A DNA stretch of 56,756 nt from Tranzscheliella williamsii (Eukaryota > Basidiomycota > Ustilaginomycetes > Ustilaginales > Ustilaginaceae). Under the pieces are notes generated by a model. The model saw nothing but the letters and a program-made list of their open reading frames with translations. It had not been told where the DNA came from and did no database searches. How positions within the stretch are numbered: position 1 is the stretch's first letter; every line of letters begins with the position of its first letter. This document shows, in pieces, positions 41,373 to 51,520 of the stretch. The stretch is taken from NCBI GenBank assembly GCA_023212725.1, contig JALBYF010000092.1, forward strand, positions 1 through 56,756. Direction: 5' to 3'. The position numbers were made by a program, and so were the translations under genes.

Positions 41373-43049
41373 ATGACACATTCCAAGCATGTGCTGATGG
41401 TATGCTGGCCCGCAGTTGGACATGCGAGGCCCATGCTTGACTACGCTTCAGCACAGCTGAAGAGTGACCCCAACCTCATCATCACTTTCATCTGCAGTAA
41501 AATGCAGATCGCTCTTCATCAGCGCCTAAACATTTCTGACCACACAAATGATAGCCTCAAGGGCCGGCTGCGCATGCTCGGTACAGGACAAGAGGCTAGC
41601 GAAGTGGTCTCCGAATTCAAGGCGAAGGAAGAAGCTAAGGCAGATCAGGAGCATGCTGCTGCAGAAAAACCTTCGAAGAAAGCTGATGAGCAAGTGGAGC
41701 CAGAGGTGATCCTGACAATGCAAGCAGCCGCTCTTGTCCGTATTGCATTCGCCAACCTTTTCCCTGATCTACTCGCTAACAACGATATCCGGGATGAGGA
41801 CGGTAGTGTGCTTCTACCAGCATGTCCAGACGGAGGCCCCAGTTCCATCATCGTCAACTGGATGCTCCCAGGCTTCCCAGAAATTGTTCGGGCACGAGCT
41901 CCCGAGATGAAAATGACGACATTTTTTGACAACGCCGCCACGTTCGTCCTTCGCATGCTTGGTCCAACGTCAATGGGTGGCTTTGGTAAGATTGAGTCTT
42001 CCTGGAACCAGTACCTTAGTACACACCCCGAAGCGGACAAAGATGATCACGTACTCAGGGAGAAGATATTCGGAAGGAGAAAACACGGCAACTTCAAGAT
42101 CCCTGGTAGTAGAATGCCTGCAATGTCGGAACAAGAACCGGCAGCCCTTTCCAAAGACTGGCTGTTGAAGCTGCCAATCACACCCTCGCTCATCGAAATT
42201 CAAAGGCTTGTTGATGCGAGCGAAAAGATTATGATCAACACACATCTCGCTATCGAAGGACCTGAACTTCGATATCTCCGCGCGACACTGGACAAGGAGA
42301 TCATTGTCATTGGTCCTGTCATGTTCTCAGAATATGTAGCCAAAGGCGAGAAACAAGCACAATCCGCCCTGCAAGAACAGAAAGACAAAGAGACACGGCC
42401 ACTGACTCCCCCGACTTCACCTAAAGTCGGCGAGAAAAGTGTTGCAGACTTTTTGAATGCTTCTGACCCCGCATCAGTCCTCTACATCTCTTTCGGTACA
42501 ATGTTCCGGCCGCAGCCTGAACAGCTCGTACAGATGCTCAAGACCCTGGTCGCAGAAGAAGAAAACAACCCAGCCTTCCGTGTTGTTTTCACATTCGGTG
42601 GCAGTAAGAACCTGGTATCTAGCTGCCCTCCCGAATACGCAGATTGTGTCCAAGAGCTTGAATACAAGCTCTCTAAATCTGGCCGGGCTCTCCTGGTGAA
42701 CTGGGTCGATCAGCACGCTGTTCTACAGCATCCGTCGGTAGGCTGGTTCCTGAGCCACGGTGGATGGAACAGCTGCCAAGAAGCTTTGCTAGCTGGGAAG
42801 CCTTTGATGGTTTTCCCCTTCTTTGGCGATCAACTCTTTAATGCATATCTCCTCGAAAGCTCAGGCGTCGCATTCCACATCCATTCTTCTAGAAACCTGG
42901 ACATTGACGTTTTCCGGAAGCGGTTCGAAGCAGGCGTTGCCTGTTGTCGTCCTGGAAACGAGCAAGGCACTTTATTGAAGCAGAACGCCCAGGCACTCAA
43001 GAAAGAATTGTTCCAAGAGCGAAAGGACGGCAAGGTTATTCCGCTATGA
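41373..43049 (+). CDS. ugt1: UDP-glycosyltransferase (Ugt1/Fgt1-like)
   Basis: Single exon, 558 aa, GT1 family (GT-B fold). The acceptor-binding half starts with HVLMVCWPAVGHARPMLDYA. The donor-binding half carries LYISFGTMFRP. The plant/fungal UGT signature runs from NWVDQHAVLQHPSVGWFLSH to about residue 495, with HGGWNSCQEALLAGKP near 462 and FFGDQ closing the UDP-sugar site. It has no signal peptide or C-terminal anchor, so it is probably cytosolic. A charged Lys/Glu-rich insert at residues ~85-112 looks disordered. By homology it adds glucose to the omega-hydroxyl of the hydroxylated palmitate and probably repeats the reaction to give cellobiose, as no second glycosyltransferase is present. 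Confidence 0.93.
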   Translation: MTHSKHVLMVCWPAVGHARPMLDYASAQLKSDPNLIITFICSKMQIALHQRLNISDHTNDSLKGRLRMLGTGQEASEVVSEFKAKEEAKADQEHAAAEKPSKKADEQVEPEVILTMQAAALVRIAFANLFPDLLANNDIRDEDGSVLLPACPDGGPSSIIVNWMLPGFPEIVRARAPEMKMTTFFDNAATFVLRMLGPTSMGGFGKIESSWNQYLSTHPEADKDDHVLREKIFGRRKHGNFKIPGSRMPAMSEQEPAALSKDWLLKLPITPSLIEIQRLVDASEKIMINTHLAIEGPELRYLRATLDKEIIVIGPVMFSEYVAKGEKQAQSALQEQKDKETRPLTPPTSPKVGEKSVADFLNASDPASVLYISFGTMFRPQPEQLVQMLKTLVAEEENNPAFRVVFTFGGSKNLVSSCPPEYADCVQELEYKLSKSGRALLVNWVDQHAVLQHPSVGWFLSHGGWNSCQEALLAGKPLMVFPFFGDQLFNAYLLESSGVAFHIHSSRNLDIDVFRKRFEAGVACCRPGNEQGTLLKQNAQALKKELFQERKDGKVIPL

Positions 43050-43988
43050 TTTCACGATTTCGTCTATTTTCTTGTTCTCCCCTTCCTTTGCTGTTTTGTA
43101 CTTCATTCCGTTAGCGTGTCCCTATGAATCCGTTGTTGACTCTCTGTTTTCCTTGAAATCTCGGTAGCGTCATTGAGGCCTATTCTTCCGTTGGTCGGAG
43201 ATGACGGAAAAGTCAGTTCTTTCAGATAGACCCCGCTTCTCCTTTCCACGTGTTTAGAAATCAGACAGTTTCCCCTTTCCCGATATCGACAGACCCTGAT
43301 GTGCAAAGTCTTACAAGCTGTGTACTGATTGATATGAGCCACGTTCGGTTCGATATGCTCGAGAGAACATCTGCATACTGCAAGGTTTTTCACATTGACA
43401 TTAATCTGCTCCTCAAAAGAACAGAGATGCACATGGCGTTATTTTTGTGATCGCGCGTGCCACTTTGCTGGTGCACTACTTGACACGCCGCCTCGCCTGT
43501 ATCTTTTGTCGGCTCTACACGCATCAAATGCGCGGGCCTGGGGTGCTCTTTTCCCTGAGGACTTGCATTACGCATATCATCCGTGGCATTCGATCTGTAC
43601 TTCTTCAAGCATGTCTCTACGCCAATTATAAAGTCCCGGCGCCTTGTTGAGAGGCTGAACACTTATCACAGTACTGTAAAGCGCTGTACATACAGTAATG
43701 ACTTGAGTCTGCCGCATCATAATCCGTTCTTGAATTTCCATCTAGGATTTGCATTTCATCCTGGCTCATCATTTTTTTTTTCCTTTCGCACGCCCGCCAG
43801 AGTCGTTTATGGCTGACCCACAGGTTAGCCAGCGACATAAAAACCTTCTACCGATGACCGCCACGAGTGTGACGCGCCTCATCCAAACGTTGTAGCTTTC
43901 AAGGCATCACTGTTCTTTTTAGCTCCTCTTACCTCTGGAGGCTTCTTCCGATGAAGGCTCAGCCTGCTGAGGCTTTTAGTTTGCCAAC
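43050..43988. other. Intergenic region upstream of the Rua1-like gene
   Basis: About 940 bp without a credible gene. It must contain the promoter of the regulator gene. I see no strong TATA box and no ATGCGCAT octamer. Confidence 0.4.
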
Positions 43989-45728
43989 ATGCAAACGTCA
44001 GCACAGCGAGACACTGCGGCTGAATATAATTTGTTCAACCATCTTATGACTAAGGTCTGCGACGTGTCGGAAATTATTGCCAGTGAAAGTTGCAGCCTAC
44101 CTTCAGCAGCAGCACTACTTCCGATGGCGTCTTGTAACCCAGATCCGACGTTACCGCCAGCCTACTTTGCAATCTCACCAGGAACTGCTCCAGGAGTCGG
44201 AAGAAACCCATTTGCATTGGGTGCACAATCTCATTCGATCCCTAACACGCCGACAACGTCTTCTCTGAATCAGCCTCTAGCATTCTGGCATGTCTCTCTG
44301 GACCGTCAAACAGGCAACCCACATCCAAATAGTGCTGTTGCCTCACAACCTGGTGGGCATGCAATGCCGATCATCTCTTCTTCGTCTTCCGGCTCTTCTC
44401 TGGACCTTTCTACTATTTCCGCCAACTTGTCGCAATCGTCCTTCGGATCATTCCCTCAGCACACTGTCTTGCCTAGTCCAGGCGACGCGGGACCTGCCTT
44501 TCCGCACGACCGTCGTTCGTTCTTTGACGCTTCCAAGGCATCTCAGGAGCTAGAAGACGGATTCACGAGATGGTTAAGTCTGTCACTCACAGACATGGTG
44601 AGACAAGAAAATGTCCAGTGCGAGGATGCCGACCATAGTAACTCATCGCAAGATTCGGAAGTGGGTTACGATAGCCGCTGTAACGTAAAAAGACGCCGTC
44701 GGTGTGCTGTCGCGACGCTCCCGAATGTAGTGAATCGCGGTTATTTCGATGCCGTATGGTCAGCCACGCAGACCAAACGGCAACGTACTGCGGCTCTGAA
44801 CCGAAAGATAAGTCGTAGGCCGGACAACACACACAAAGCAGAAGAGGCTCTTCCCTTCGTCGAAGAATCAGACTTGTTCCGAGCTCTTTGTGCTTGGCGC
44901 TTCAACAATGGACGTATTCAGGACCAGGATAGAAAGCAAAGAAGCGGTTCGTACGACGATAACTCCTCTCATCTGCCTGTAAAGGAAGGAGTTAAACAGT
45001 TTGTTGTGGGTACTTGGAAACCAGCCGGAGTCGAGCTCATTCCACAATCCGCCCAAGATAGCAAAAACAGCCTCACCTCATCAAACCACAACTCGTCGCC
45101 AATTACCACCGAGGATGAAACCCAACCACAGAGACCCCTTCAAACCTCAGCTGAAGCTAAGGATGCGGCGGAAAAGGCAACCATCATCGATGTGGGTAGG
45201 AACCGCACCCGCATCGGAAATGGGAAGACATTCTCAATAACGTCTCGTATCGAACTTCCTTTACTGTCTGCTGGGTCGAACGACATGCTAGCATACCCAA
45301 CGTATCCTTCCTTGTACTCCTCTGCCGTTAAAAACAAGGGGCCTGAACCTTTATCAGAGGCAGTAGAAGAGATCAATGGAGAGTATGCGTCTGACCTGTA
45401 CACCCCACGCTTCACTCAAAGAACGACAGGGGGACGTCTTGGATTTTGTTGCTTATGCGAAGAGGGAGGGTGGTTTTCAATGAAACGCAGCCAGTACCTT
45501 TACCATCTGCAGTACGAACACGGTATCAACAGCACCAGCCGAAGGCCGTTCAAGCCACCAAGTCAGCTTCGCATCTGGAATGACGAGACAGAGACCACTG
45601 AAGGGCAGTGCGACGTCTGTCAACGTTGGGTTCCGATTGCCTTCGGCCCAGTCAGGAAAAGAGACTGGAAAGCCTGGTGGAAACATGCAGTGAAATGCCA
45701 CCGAGCCAAGACGGGGCGGCCATTGTAG
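43989..45728 (+). CDS. rua1: Rua1-type zinc-finger transcription regulator
   Basis: Single exon, 579 aa. Residues 1-200 are Ser/Pro/Gln-rich and probably disordered. The C-terminal ~100 residues form the Rua1_C zinc-binding region. A C2H2-type finger comprises FCCLCEEGGWF (Cys487, Cys490) and YLYHLQYEHG (two His). A second zinc site has CDVC near 541 and WWKHAVKCHR. The pattern matches Rua1, which switches on ustilagic acid genes in U. maydis. A basic patch KRRRR-like (near residue 240) could be a nuclear localisation signal. It stands between the glycosyltransferase and the SDR gene and is the obvious pathway-specific activator. I could not derive its binding site from sequence alone. Confidence 0.9.
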   Translation: MQTSAQRDTAAEYNLFNHLMTKVCDVSEIIASESCSLPSAAALLPMASCNPDPTLPPAYFAISPGTAPGVGRNPFALGAQSHSIPNTPTTSSLNQPLAFWHVSLDRQTGNPHPNSAVASQPGGHAMPIISSSSSGSSLDLSTISANLSQSSFGSFPQHTVLPSPGDAGPAFPHDRRSFFDASKASQELEDGFTRWLSLSLTDMVRQENVQCEDADHSNSSQDSEVGYDSRCNVKRRRRCAVATLPNVVNRGYFDAVWSATQTKRQRTAALNRKISRRPDNTHKAEEALPFVEESDLFRALCAWRFNNGRIQDQDRKQRSGSYDDNSSHLPVKEGVKQFVVGTWKPAGVELIPQSAQDSKNSLTSSNHNSSPITTEDETQPQRPLQTSAEAKDAAEKATIIDVGRNRTRIGNGKTFSITSRIELPLLSAGSNDMLAYPTYPSLYSSAVKNKGPEPLSEAVEEINGEYASDLYTPRFTQRTTGGRLGFCCLCEEGGWFSMKRSQYLYHLQYEHGINSTSRRPFKPPSQLRIWNDETETTEGQCDVCQRWVPIAFGPVRKRDWKAWWKHAVKCHRAKTGRPL

Positions 45729-46357
45729 AGGTTATTGCTCTCTCACAGAAGTTCAAGTCTCAAATGCCTTCCGCTGGAATCTAGCACAGAAGATTGGAAG
45801 AAAATGACGACATTTGCAGCTTGCAACGGGCACTGCCTTCGCAAAGATGTCCTTTTGAGCTCGTCTGTCAAGATGTATCCCATAACCAGATTAGAATCTC
45901 AATCTTCATCCTCTCGGTAGGCATCATAGCGGTTGGTATCCTCGCCGCTACACGGTCCTCACCACACTGTCTGCGGGGGTTGTGTTGTTTTTATGAGTAG
46001 GCAATCTGAGGAACGAACCCGCCAAACTTTGTCCAGAACAGCTAGTAGCACCAGGAGACTACTTCACAGGCGAATGTAGCAATGTCGTCTTCTAGTTGTT
46101 CAAGGAGGTCGCTACAAGATGCACTGATTCGCTTTGAGAAGCCAGCCAAACTCTCAATGCCTGCTTCCGCCTCGTCATAGGGCCACATCAGTTCCAGATG
46201 TCCATTCTTCGCTTTGTTGAGACGCTACGACGCTCTCGTGACGACTTCAGCTGCACACATCGTCCGATCAGACATCTAGAAAGAAGTGTTATCCCTTAGA
46301 TAGCTGGTTGAAAGTGATTGGATAGGCTAAGCAGCGCGTTTGAGAGATATCTGTAGG
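45729..46357. other. Intergenic region between convergent genes
   Basis: The 3' ends of the Rua1-like and SDR genes face each other here. No open frame with recognisable features and no repeat were seen. Confidence 0.4.
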
Positions 46358-47300
46358 TTAAAGCAAGCCTTCTTGGAATTGAACTTGTTCGCAAAAGTCT
46401 GTAATCATTCTCTCGAACGGTACTTCCTTTACCTCGAGGACTTGATTGAACAGGGTGCAATCCATCTCAACGACACCAGTCTTCTTCGTACACGCTAAGA
46501 TTCTCTTGCCATCTGAAGCCGGTCTTTCGAGCGCCTGAACATGTGCTTGTGCTACGCTACGCACATCTATCCAACCTGGAATCTTGGACCGGAGCGGGTC
46601 TTCGAGGTATTTGACAAGGTCCTTGTTCGACGTTGGCTCTGTCGGTCGACTGAGAAGCGTTGGTCCGCCAACATAGACTGGTGCGATAGTTGTTAGCGGG
46701 ATTCCATATGAGTTGGAAAGAGCCCAAGCGCGTTGCTCAGCTAGCGTCTTAGCCGTCATGTATTGTAGGAAAGGCTTTGGAGATTCAACGGGTTGAAACC
46801 ATGTGGTGCTATCGATAACTGCTGCACCTGCTTCTACGTGCGTTGACATGCTGGATGTCAGAACCACTTTCTTGCAATGCGACTTGGCAGCTGCTTCCAT
46901 AAAGCTTTCAAGGCCCTTGACGGTGTTTGAGACGCTGATTGTGTTGCCGCCTTTAGAAGGAAGTTCAGATGCAACGTGTACAGCATAGTCGCAGCCAATG
47001 CATGCTTGGTCGAAGCTGTAAGGCTTTGTTATATCTGGTACGACATACACGCTGAGGCTGTCTCGACCGAAATAGTCATAGAGCTGTGTGGAGGCACTGG
47101 CACGTCGGACGGTTGCATGTACCTGATAGCCGTTCTGAAGGAGAGATTGTACGACATGTGACCCGATGAAACCTGTTTGATCAAAGTCACGGTCATGGAC
47201 ATGGAAACAATCTTCAGTGCTCATCCACAGATTGTAGCTTCCGAGGTGGCAACCTACCATTTGCGCCGGAAACAAGAACGGTGCCTTTCATGTTGCTCAT
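46358..47300 (-). CDS. uhd1: NAD(P)-dependent SDR reductase (Uhd1-like)
   Basis: Two exons, 47300-47258 (43 nt) and 47172-46358, with an 85-nt intron (GTAGGT donor, AAACAG acceptor). The short first exon is required: splicing restores the Rossmann dinucleotide motif SGANGFIGSHVV, which the genomic frame breaks. The product is 285 aa. The extended SDR fold (dihydroflavonol reductase / ketoreductase style) is shown by VVLTSSMSTH (catalytic Ser near 120) and YMTAK (Tyr near 152, Lys four later). A C-terminal substrate-binding half follows. In the ustilagic acid pathway Uhd1, a short-chain-dehydrogenase-type protein, is needed for the beta-hydroxyl of the short acyl chain. A second possible ATG lies 9 bases downstream (47291). 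Confidence 0.82.
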
Positions 47301-48906
47301 GTTGCTTTGCTGATATAACTGCGAACAGTGTCGAGAAAGGGGTTGGGGCAATGGAAGCAAGGCCCAGCCTTGATAGTTATAGGATGAACCAGCCCAGCGC
47401 TTCTGTTACGTTCTCAAGACCGGGGCGATAAGAATATACACTCTTCTGTGTACGAACAAGCTAAAGGATCGTTTACGTCGTCCTACACTATCTCGTGCAA
47501 ATAAGCACTCTGGTCTTCACGTAACCGATGATCATTGCGAAAGGGGAGAACCATCCTACATCGTGCGCTTATATATGCACATACGTGTTTGTTCGTCTAG
47601 TTGCATTGTCGTCTATGCTATGAACGGTGGGCCGTCTTCATGTGAAGGTGGTGTGGGTGACGAACGGTGACGGTGGGCTATCACGGATGGTTGTGTTAAC
47701 AGCCGATGTCTCTTTCAACTGGAGATGTTTGCATGCGCATTGCACAATTTGACACAACCCCTTGCAGACCGTCCTGTCAAAGGAATCAATAATCACGCCT
47801 TGCACGAAATGCGAACAGCGCCTAACTGCAGCTTCCCATATCCTCCACAGTCTGTAGAAGTACCTTACCAGCTGTGCACTAACGGATGTGGTCCTTAAGC
47901 CTCTGACGTCAGCACATCTCAAGAGAAGATTCCGTTCCGAAAATAGGCATTCCGAGGTTCTGAAAACGCGCCTTTAGCATCGTTGAAGATGCTCTGCAGC
48001 ATTTATGAGACAGAAATATTACTCTAACAACCACCGAATCTTGTGATTGCATCGTGGTCCCTGTTCCTACCTCACGCTGCTGGACAAACAGATCAAGCTG
48101 CGTCGCTGCTGCGAACCTGTCTGGCTTTAGTTATACGTTATTCTCCCGGGAGGGACAGTGTGGCCCGGGTGGACGGTAAGCCTGGCTCAGAGCGTCTGGC
48201 GTAGCGTGATGCATTCACCGATGTGCGCAACCTCGCCCACGGCCCCATGTGCCAGTTCAACTCGCCGCCAAATAAGTAGAGGCAGATCTAACCTTTTCGT
48301 AACGCCCCGTCGACCACCCGTCTGGCTTGTTGAAGCGGCGGCCACAGCCAGCCAGATCTGCCTCCCTCGGCCTTGTCTTCGGTCACTCTGGTACAGTGGC
48401 CACCTCTCGGCGCCGAGATCGATGGCCGCCCGCTCTTGCAGTCCCATTCGCACTCGTATTGTTGCTGTAGCACCTCTCTCGCGGCTTCATCCTAGTATAT
48501 AAGATACCGCTTGCCTGGCCGTTGCGCTTGTGCAGGACAGCTGTGTCTGTGCGTAGCGCGTCAGGAGCAGACTAGCTTGGGTGAAACACAGCGGGGCTGC
48601 ACAACACCGTTAGAACGAGGGGACGCAGTAAAATGGTTAGAAGGTGAGGGTGCAGGTGGCGTTCTTTACAGCAAAGCAGCAAGGACGCTGTCAGCTAGCA
48701 GAAAAGCAGACAAGAAGGGGCGGTGCAAGCGTGGAGACGAGTGGGGTGACGATGTCAATCGTCGCCGTGCGTGTGCCACGCGCAGATAGGATGCAGGGCT
48801 CTGTGCAGATGTCGGTGGCGGATGCGGGGTAGTGGCGGACTGGACGAGGCGAGAGATTGTGGCTCGTCCTCGGCGAGCTGTAGTCCTCCAACAAGGTCGC
48901 CCAGAC
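47301..48906. promoter_or_regulatory. Long intergenic region with SDR promoter and repeat copy B
   Basis: 1.6 kb. Copy B of the diverged repeat is at 47480-47700, and an ATGCGCAT octamer at 47733-47740 lies ~430 bp upstream of the SDR start. From 48000 to 48900 I find no credible gene; the open frames are short and low in protein-like pattern. This may mark the right edge of the biosynthetic cluster. Confidence 0.45.
47480..47700. repeat. Diverged interspersed repeat, copy B
   Basis: Partner of 36040-36260 in the same orientation, with conserved words GCACTCTGGT, GATGATCATTGC, GCTTATATA and CGTCTTCATG in the same order. Confidence 0.6.
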
Positions 48907-49320
48907 TTAAAGAGGGTTTGGCTTGCACGCACCATCCCCATCCACTTTCTGGAACTTGGGCTCCAAGCTGCAATCCACCGCCTCGCGGATGATGGGCGGG
49001 ATGGTACACTTTTCCTTATTAAGGATTTCGACGAATTGGCCAATGGCAAGATCGGATGATGTTATGCTAGTGCCCGTCCCAGCCCACATCTCCCACCCAT
49101 GATTCCATAGGTATTTGTCTCGGTGGCACGGGGTCAGAAAGGTTAGATCGGAATCCATGTAGGCTTTCGTAATACAGTCGGCTTGGACTTTGGGGGGCGG
49201 GTCTTGCACATGTTCGGTTATGACGCACCACCCTATTTCCTTATATTCAGCTCGGGCCACAAGGCCGGAGCATGCAGTCAAGATGACAGCAACGTTGATA
49301 AGACGCTTGAAGAAGACCAT
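48907..49320 (-). CDS. Small secreted protein (candidate effector)
   Basis: Single exon, 137 aa from the ATG at 49320. Residues 1-24 are a clear signal peptide (MVFFKR, hydrophobic core, then LVARA before the mature start EYKEIGW). The mature part is about 113 aa with six cysteines (in GWCVI, ADCIT, TPCHR, EKCTI, VDCSL and GACKP), which would allow three disulfides. A TATATAA box (minus strand, 49472-49478) lies ~150 bp upstream, supporting a real gene. I recognise no family. It is separate in sequence from the secreted protein at 22.8 kb. Confidence 0.65.
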   Translation of the reverse strand: MVFFKRLINVAVILTACSGLVARAEYKEIGWCVITEHVQDPPPKVQADCITKAYMDSDLTFLTPCHRDKYLWNHGWEMWAGTGTSITSSDLAIGQFVEILNKEKCTIPPIIREAVDCSLEPKFQKVDGDGACKPNPL

Positions 49321-50311
49321 GTTCGCTGATGTACGTTGGACGGTGAGCTGAGGCAGGCGAGGCTTCAAGCAGTGAAGTATGGGATGCGGCTATCGGCGAT
49401 ACCAAATCGTCTGAATGGGGAAAGGTGGTGATGAGGGCAATACTAGGAGTTGGGGACACTCTAGCCCGACTTATATAGACGTGTCCACCGCACCCTGGCT
49501 GCAGTAGGCCAAAGGCCTTGTGTGGGTAGCTGGAGCAGGCATCATAGAGCCTCAACGATGGAATCGCCGCTAAGCACAGTGTTGAGTGCGTTTACCGTCG
49601 TAATCGCACGGTGCTTTAGACTTGGAATGTAGTCTACACTGTACCACCTCAATAGACCACATTGGCCGACAGGGGTCTTGTTGGGTGGGCGTGCCGGACT
49701 TCTTTGCAGGGACGCAGAGCGTGTGGCTGTAACTAGGCATTGACTTGGGGAGGCGCGGCCGTGTGGTAACGTGAGTGGCAAGAGGCTATGTATCCAAGGC
49801 CCGAACGGGTTGTTGCGCTGCAACCCAGCACCTGAATGGAGAGAGAAAGAGGTACGCATGTAACGGTGACGAGGAAAGAAGAGGTAGGCGGATCAGAATA
49901 CCGATTCGGAAATGAATGGCAGTTGTCTGATACCCGGCGACTCGGAGATCTGAACAAGGGCATGCCTTCCTCCTCCGACTCCCACTTTTTGTCTGAGTAG
50001 TCATTCCCCAGGCCGAGTCGTCCGATAACAGCGTTAAAGTAGGCCGTCAAAAGTACTGACCGAGTTGTGATCTAGGCTTGTTTTCTGTCCTACATCTGCC
50101 ACCGACTTGTTGCAAGTTGCGAATAACCCGGCCAGCGCCACCTGCTACTGCGAGAGTCAACGATAATTTTCGCCAGCCACTCGCCTGAGGTGCGAGTTAG
50201 CGTGCCTGCGCTCTTGCTGGCATTTGGGTTTGTGCGCGCTCCCAACAATTCCCTTTGTACGGTGTCCAGGTGGTGCTCGAATAGTGGGTCAAGCACTCTG
50301 ATAGAGGCGGG
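49321..50311. other. Intergenic region between secreted protein gene and ABCC pseudogene
   Basis: About 1 kb. It includes the promoter of the small secreted protein gene. A minus-strand open frame near 49940-50050 looks weakly protein-like, but it has no ATG and no recognisable domain. Confidence 0.35.
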
Positions 50312-51520
50312 TTGGTGGACATGGACTTCTACTCCGGCCTCATCACCGGCCTGATGGTGTTAGGCTTCGTCACCTTCCTTTTCTTGGCGCTGTTCTACTT
50401 TGATACTACGGTGGCGAATGCCTCCCGAACCTCACATGCGTCGGCGCTCCGTTCCATGAAGCAGCACACCATCTCTGAATTCGGGCGGAGCGGCGCGTCG
50501 ACAATGTCAATCGGCTCTCGACAGACCAGTCCGTGTGTGGTTATGAGTATGCCAGTGCGCTGTTTAACTTTGTTTTCCTAATGGTGGGCATGGTGGCGTC
50601 CCTAGTGGACGCAGCAGTTCTGGCAAGAGCACGTTACGCAAGAGTCTGTTGGGTAGCGTCAATGCCGATCTCATCACTTGCGAGCTGCTCATCGATGGAG
50701 GGAACATTCGGCCACTGGGTGCCGATGCCATTCGCGCTCGCATCAGCATGGCCGCGCAGGAGCCCTTTGTCTGGCAGCGCAGCGTGTGCGCGGTGCTCAC
50801 GTTTGGCGTCCATCCTGAAGGCGGCACTGCTGGCTGCACGGATGCAAATATCTGGTCCGCGCTGGCCAGCATGGGCATGGCTGGACCCGTGGCCTTCTGA
50901 GGCACGAGACAATCATCTTGGAGGAGGACAGCGAGCAACAGTCACCGAAGATGCGCAAGGGGCGAGCGCAACATCCGATGCGTTCAAAGCTCCGTGACCA
51001 GCGGAGACCTGCAGCTATGAGACAAAAGCAGCTGCTGTACGGGCCTCCGCGCCATCCTGGAGAGCAGATACAAAGATATCCTGTTGTTGGACGAAGCTAC
51101 CAGCAGTTCAGATTACGATGCGGAACGGACGCTGATGAGAACCGTGCAGCTCCACTTCCCCCATCGCACCGTCATCGCTGTGGCCCATCGCCTGGGTAAG
51201 TATTGGCGCAGAACCAAGCCAACACCGTGTGTCTGGGTGTATGCGTATGTGTATGTGCTGGCTAGCTTCGTAGGGTCTGGTGCTGAGCCCCCTTCATTGT
51301 CTGATCCCCTTTCCCTTGCTTACGACTGCCTTTCCCTTGCTGGCCCTCAGCGTTGTGCGTAACAGTGACCCTGCTCGGCTTTGAGCATGTGAATGTGATG
51401 AACAACGGCCGCGTCGTCGAATATATTCCCCCTAAAGATCTGCTGCTGCAGCACGGCTCCGTGTTTAGGGAGCTGGCGACATGCCAAGGCTTTGCGGACA
51501 CATCAGAGGCAGCAAGCCCC
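50312..51520 (+). pseudogene. ABCC (MRP-type) transporter pseudogene, C-terminal part
   Basis: Pieces of one ABCC-type transporter lie in order but in different frames. A membrane segment with GLMVLGFVTFLFLALFYF is near 50350. NBD2 Walker A GRSSSGKST is at 50607-50633, followed by ISMAAQEPFVW; that frame ends at 50900. Walker B ILLLDEATSSSD near 51077 is in another frame, then the switch histidine in VAHRLG. A C-terminal stretch ends GRVVEYIPPKDLLLQ near 51450. The ABC signature region is degraded. Most of TMD2 between the first segment and Walker A is missing, so there is an internal deletion as well as at least one frameshift. Part of the gap after VAHRLG could be an intron (GTAAGT at 51195). 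The gene is broken and should make no transporter. Confidence 0.7.

Noticed and set aside
48158..48900. Short overlapping open frames on both strands
   Set aside because: No signal peptide, domain, TATA box or plausible intron structure; the composition looks non-coding.
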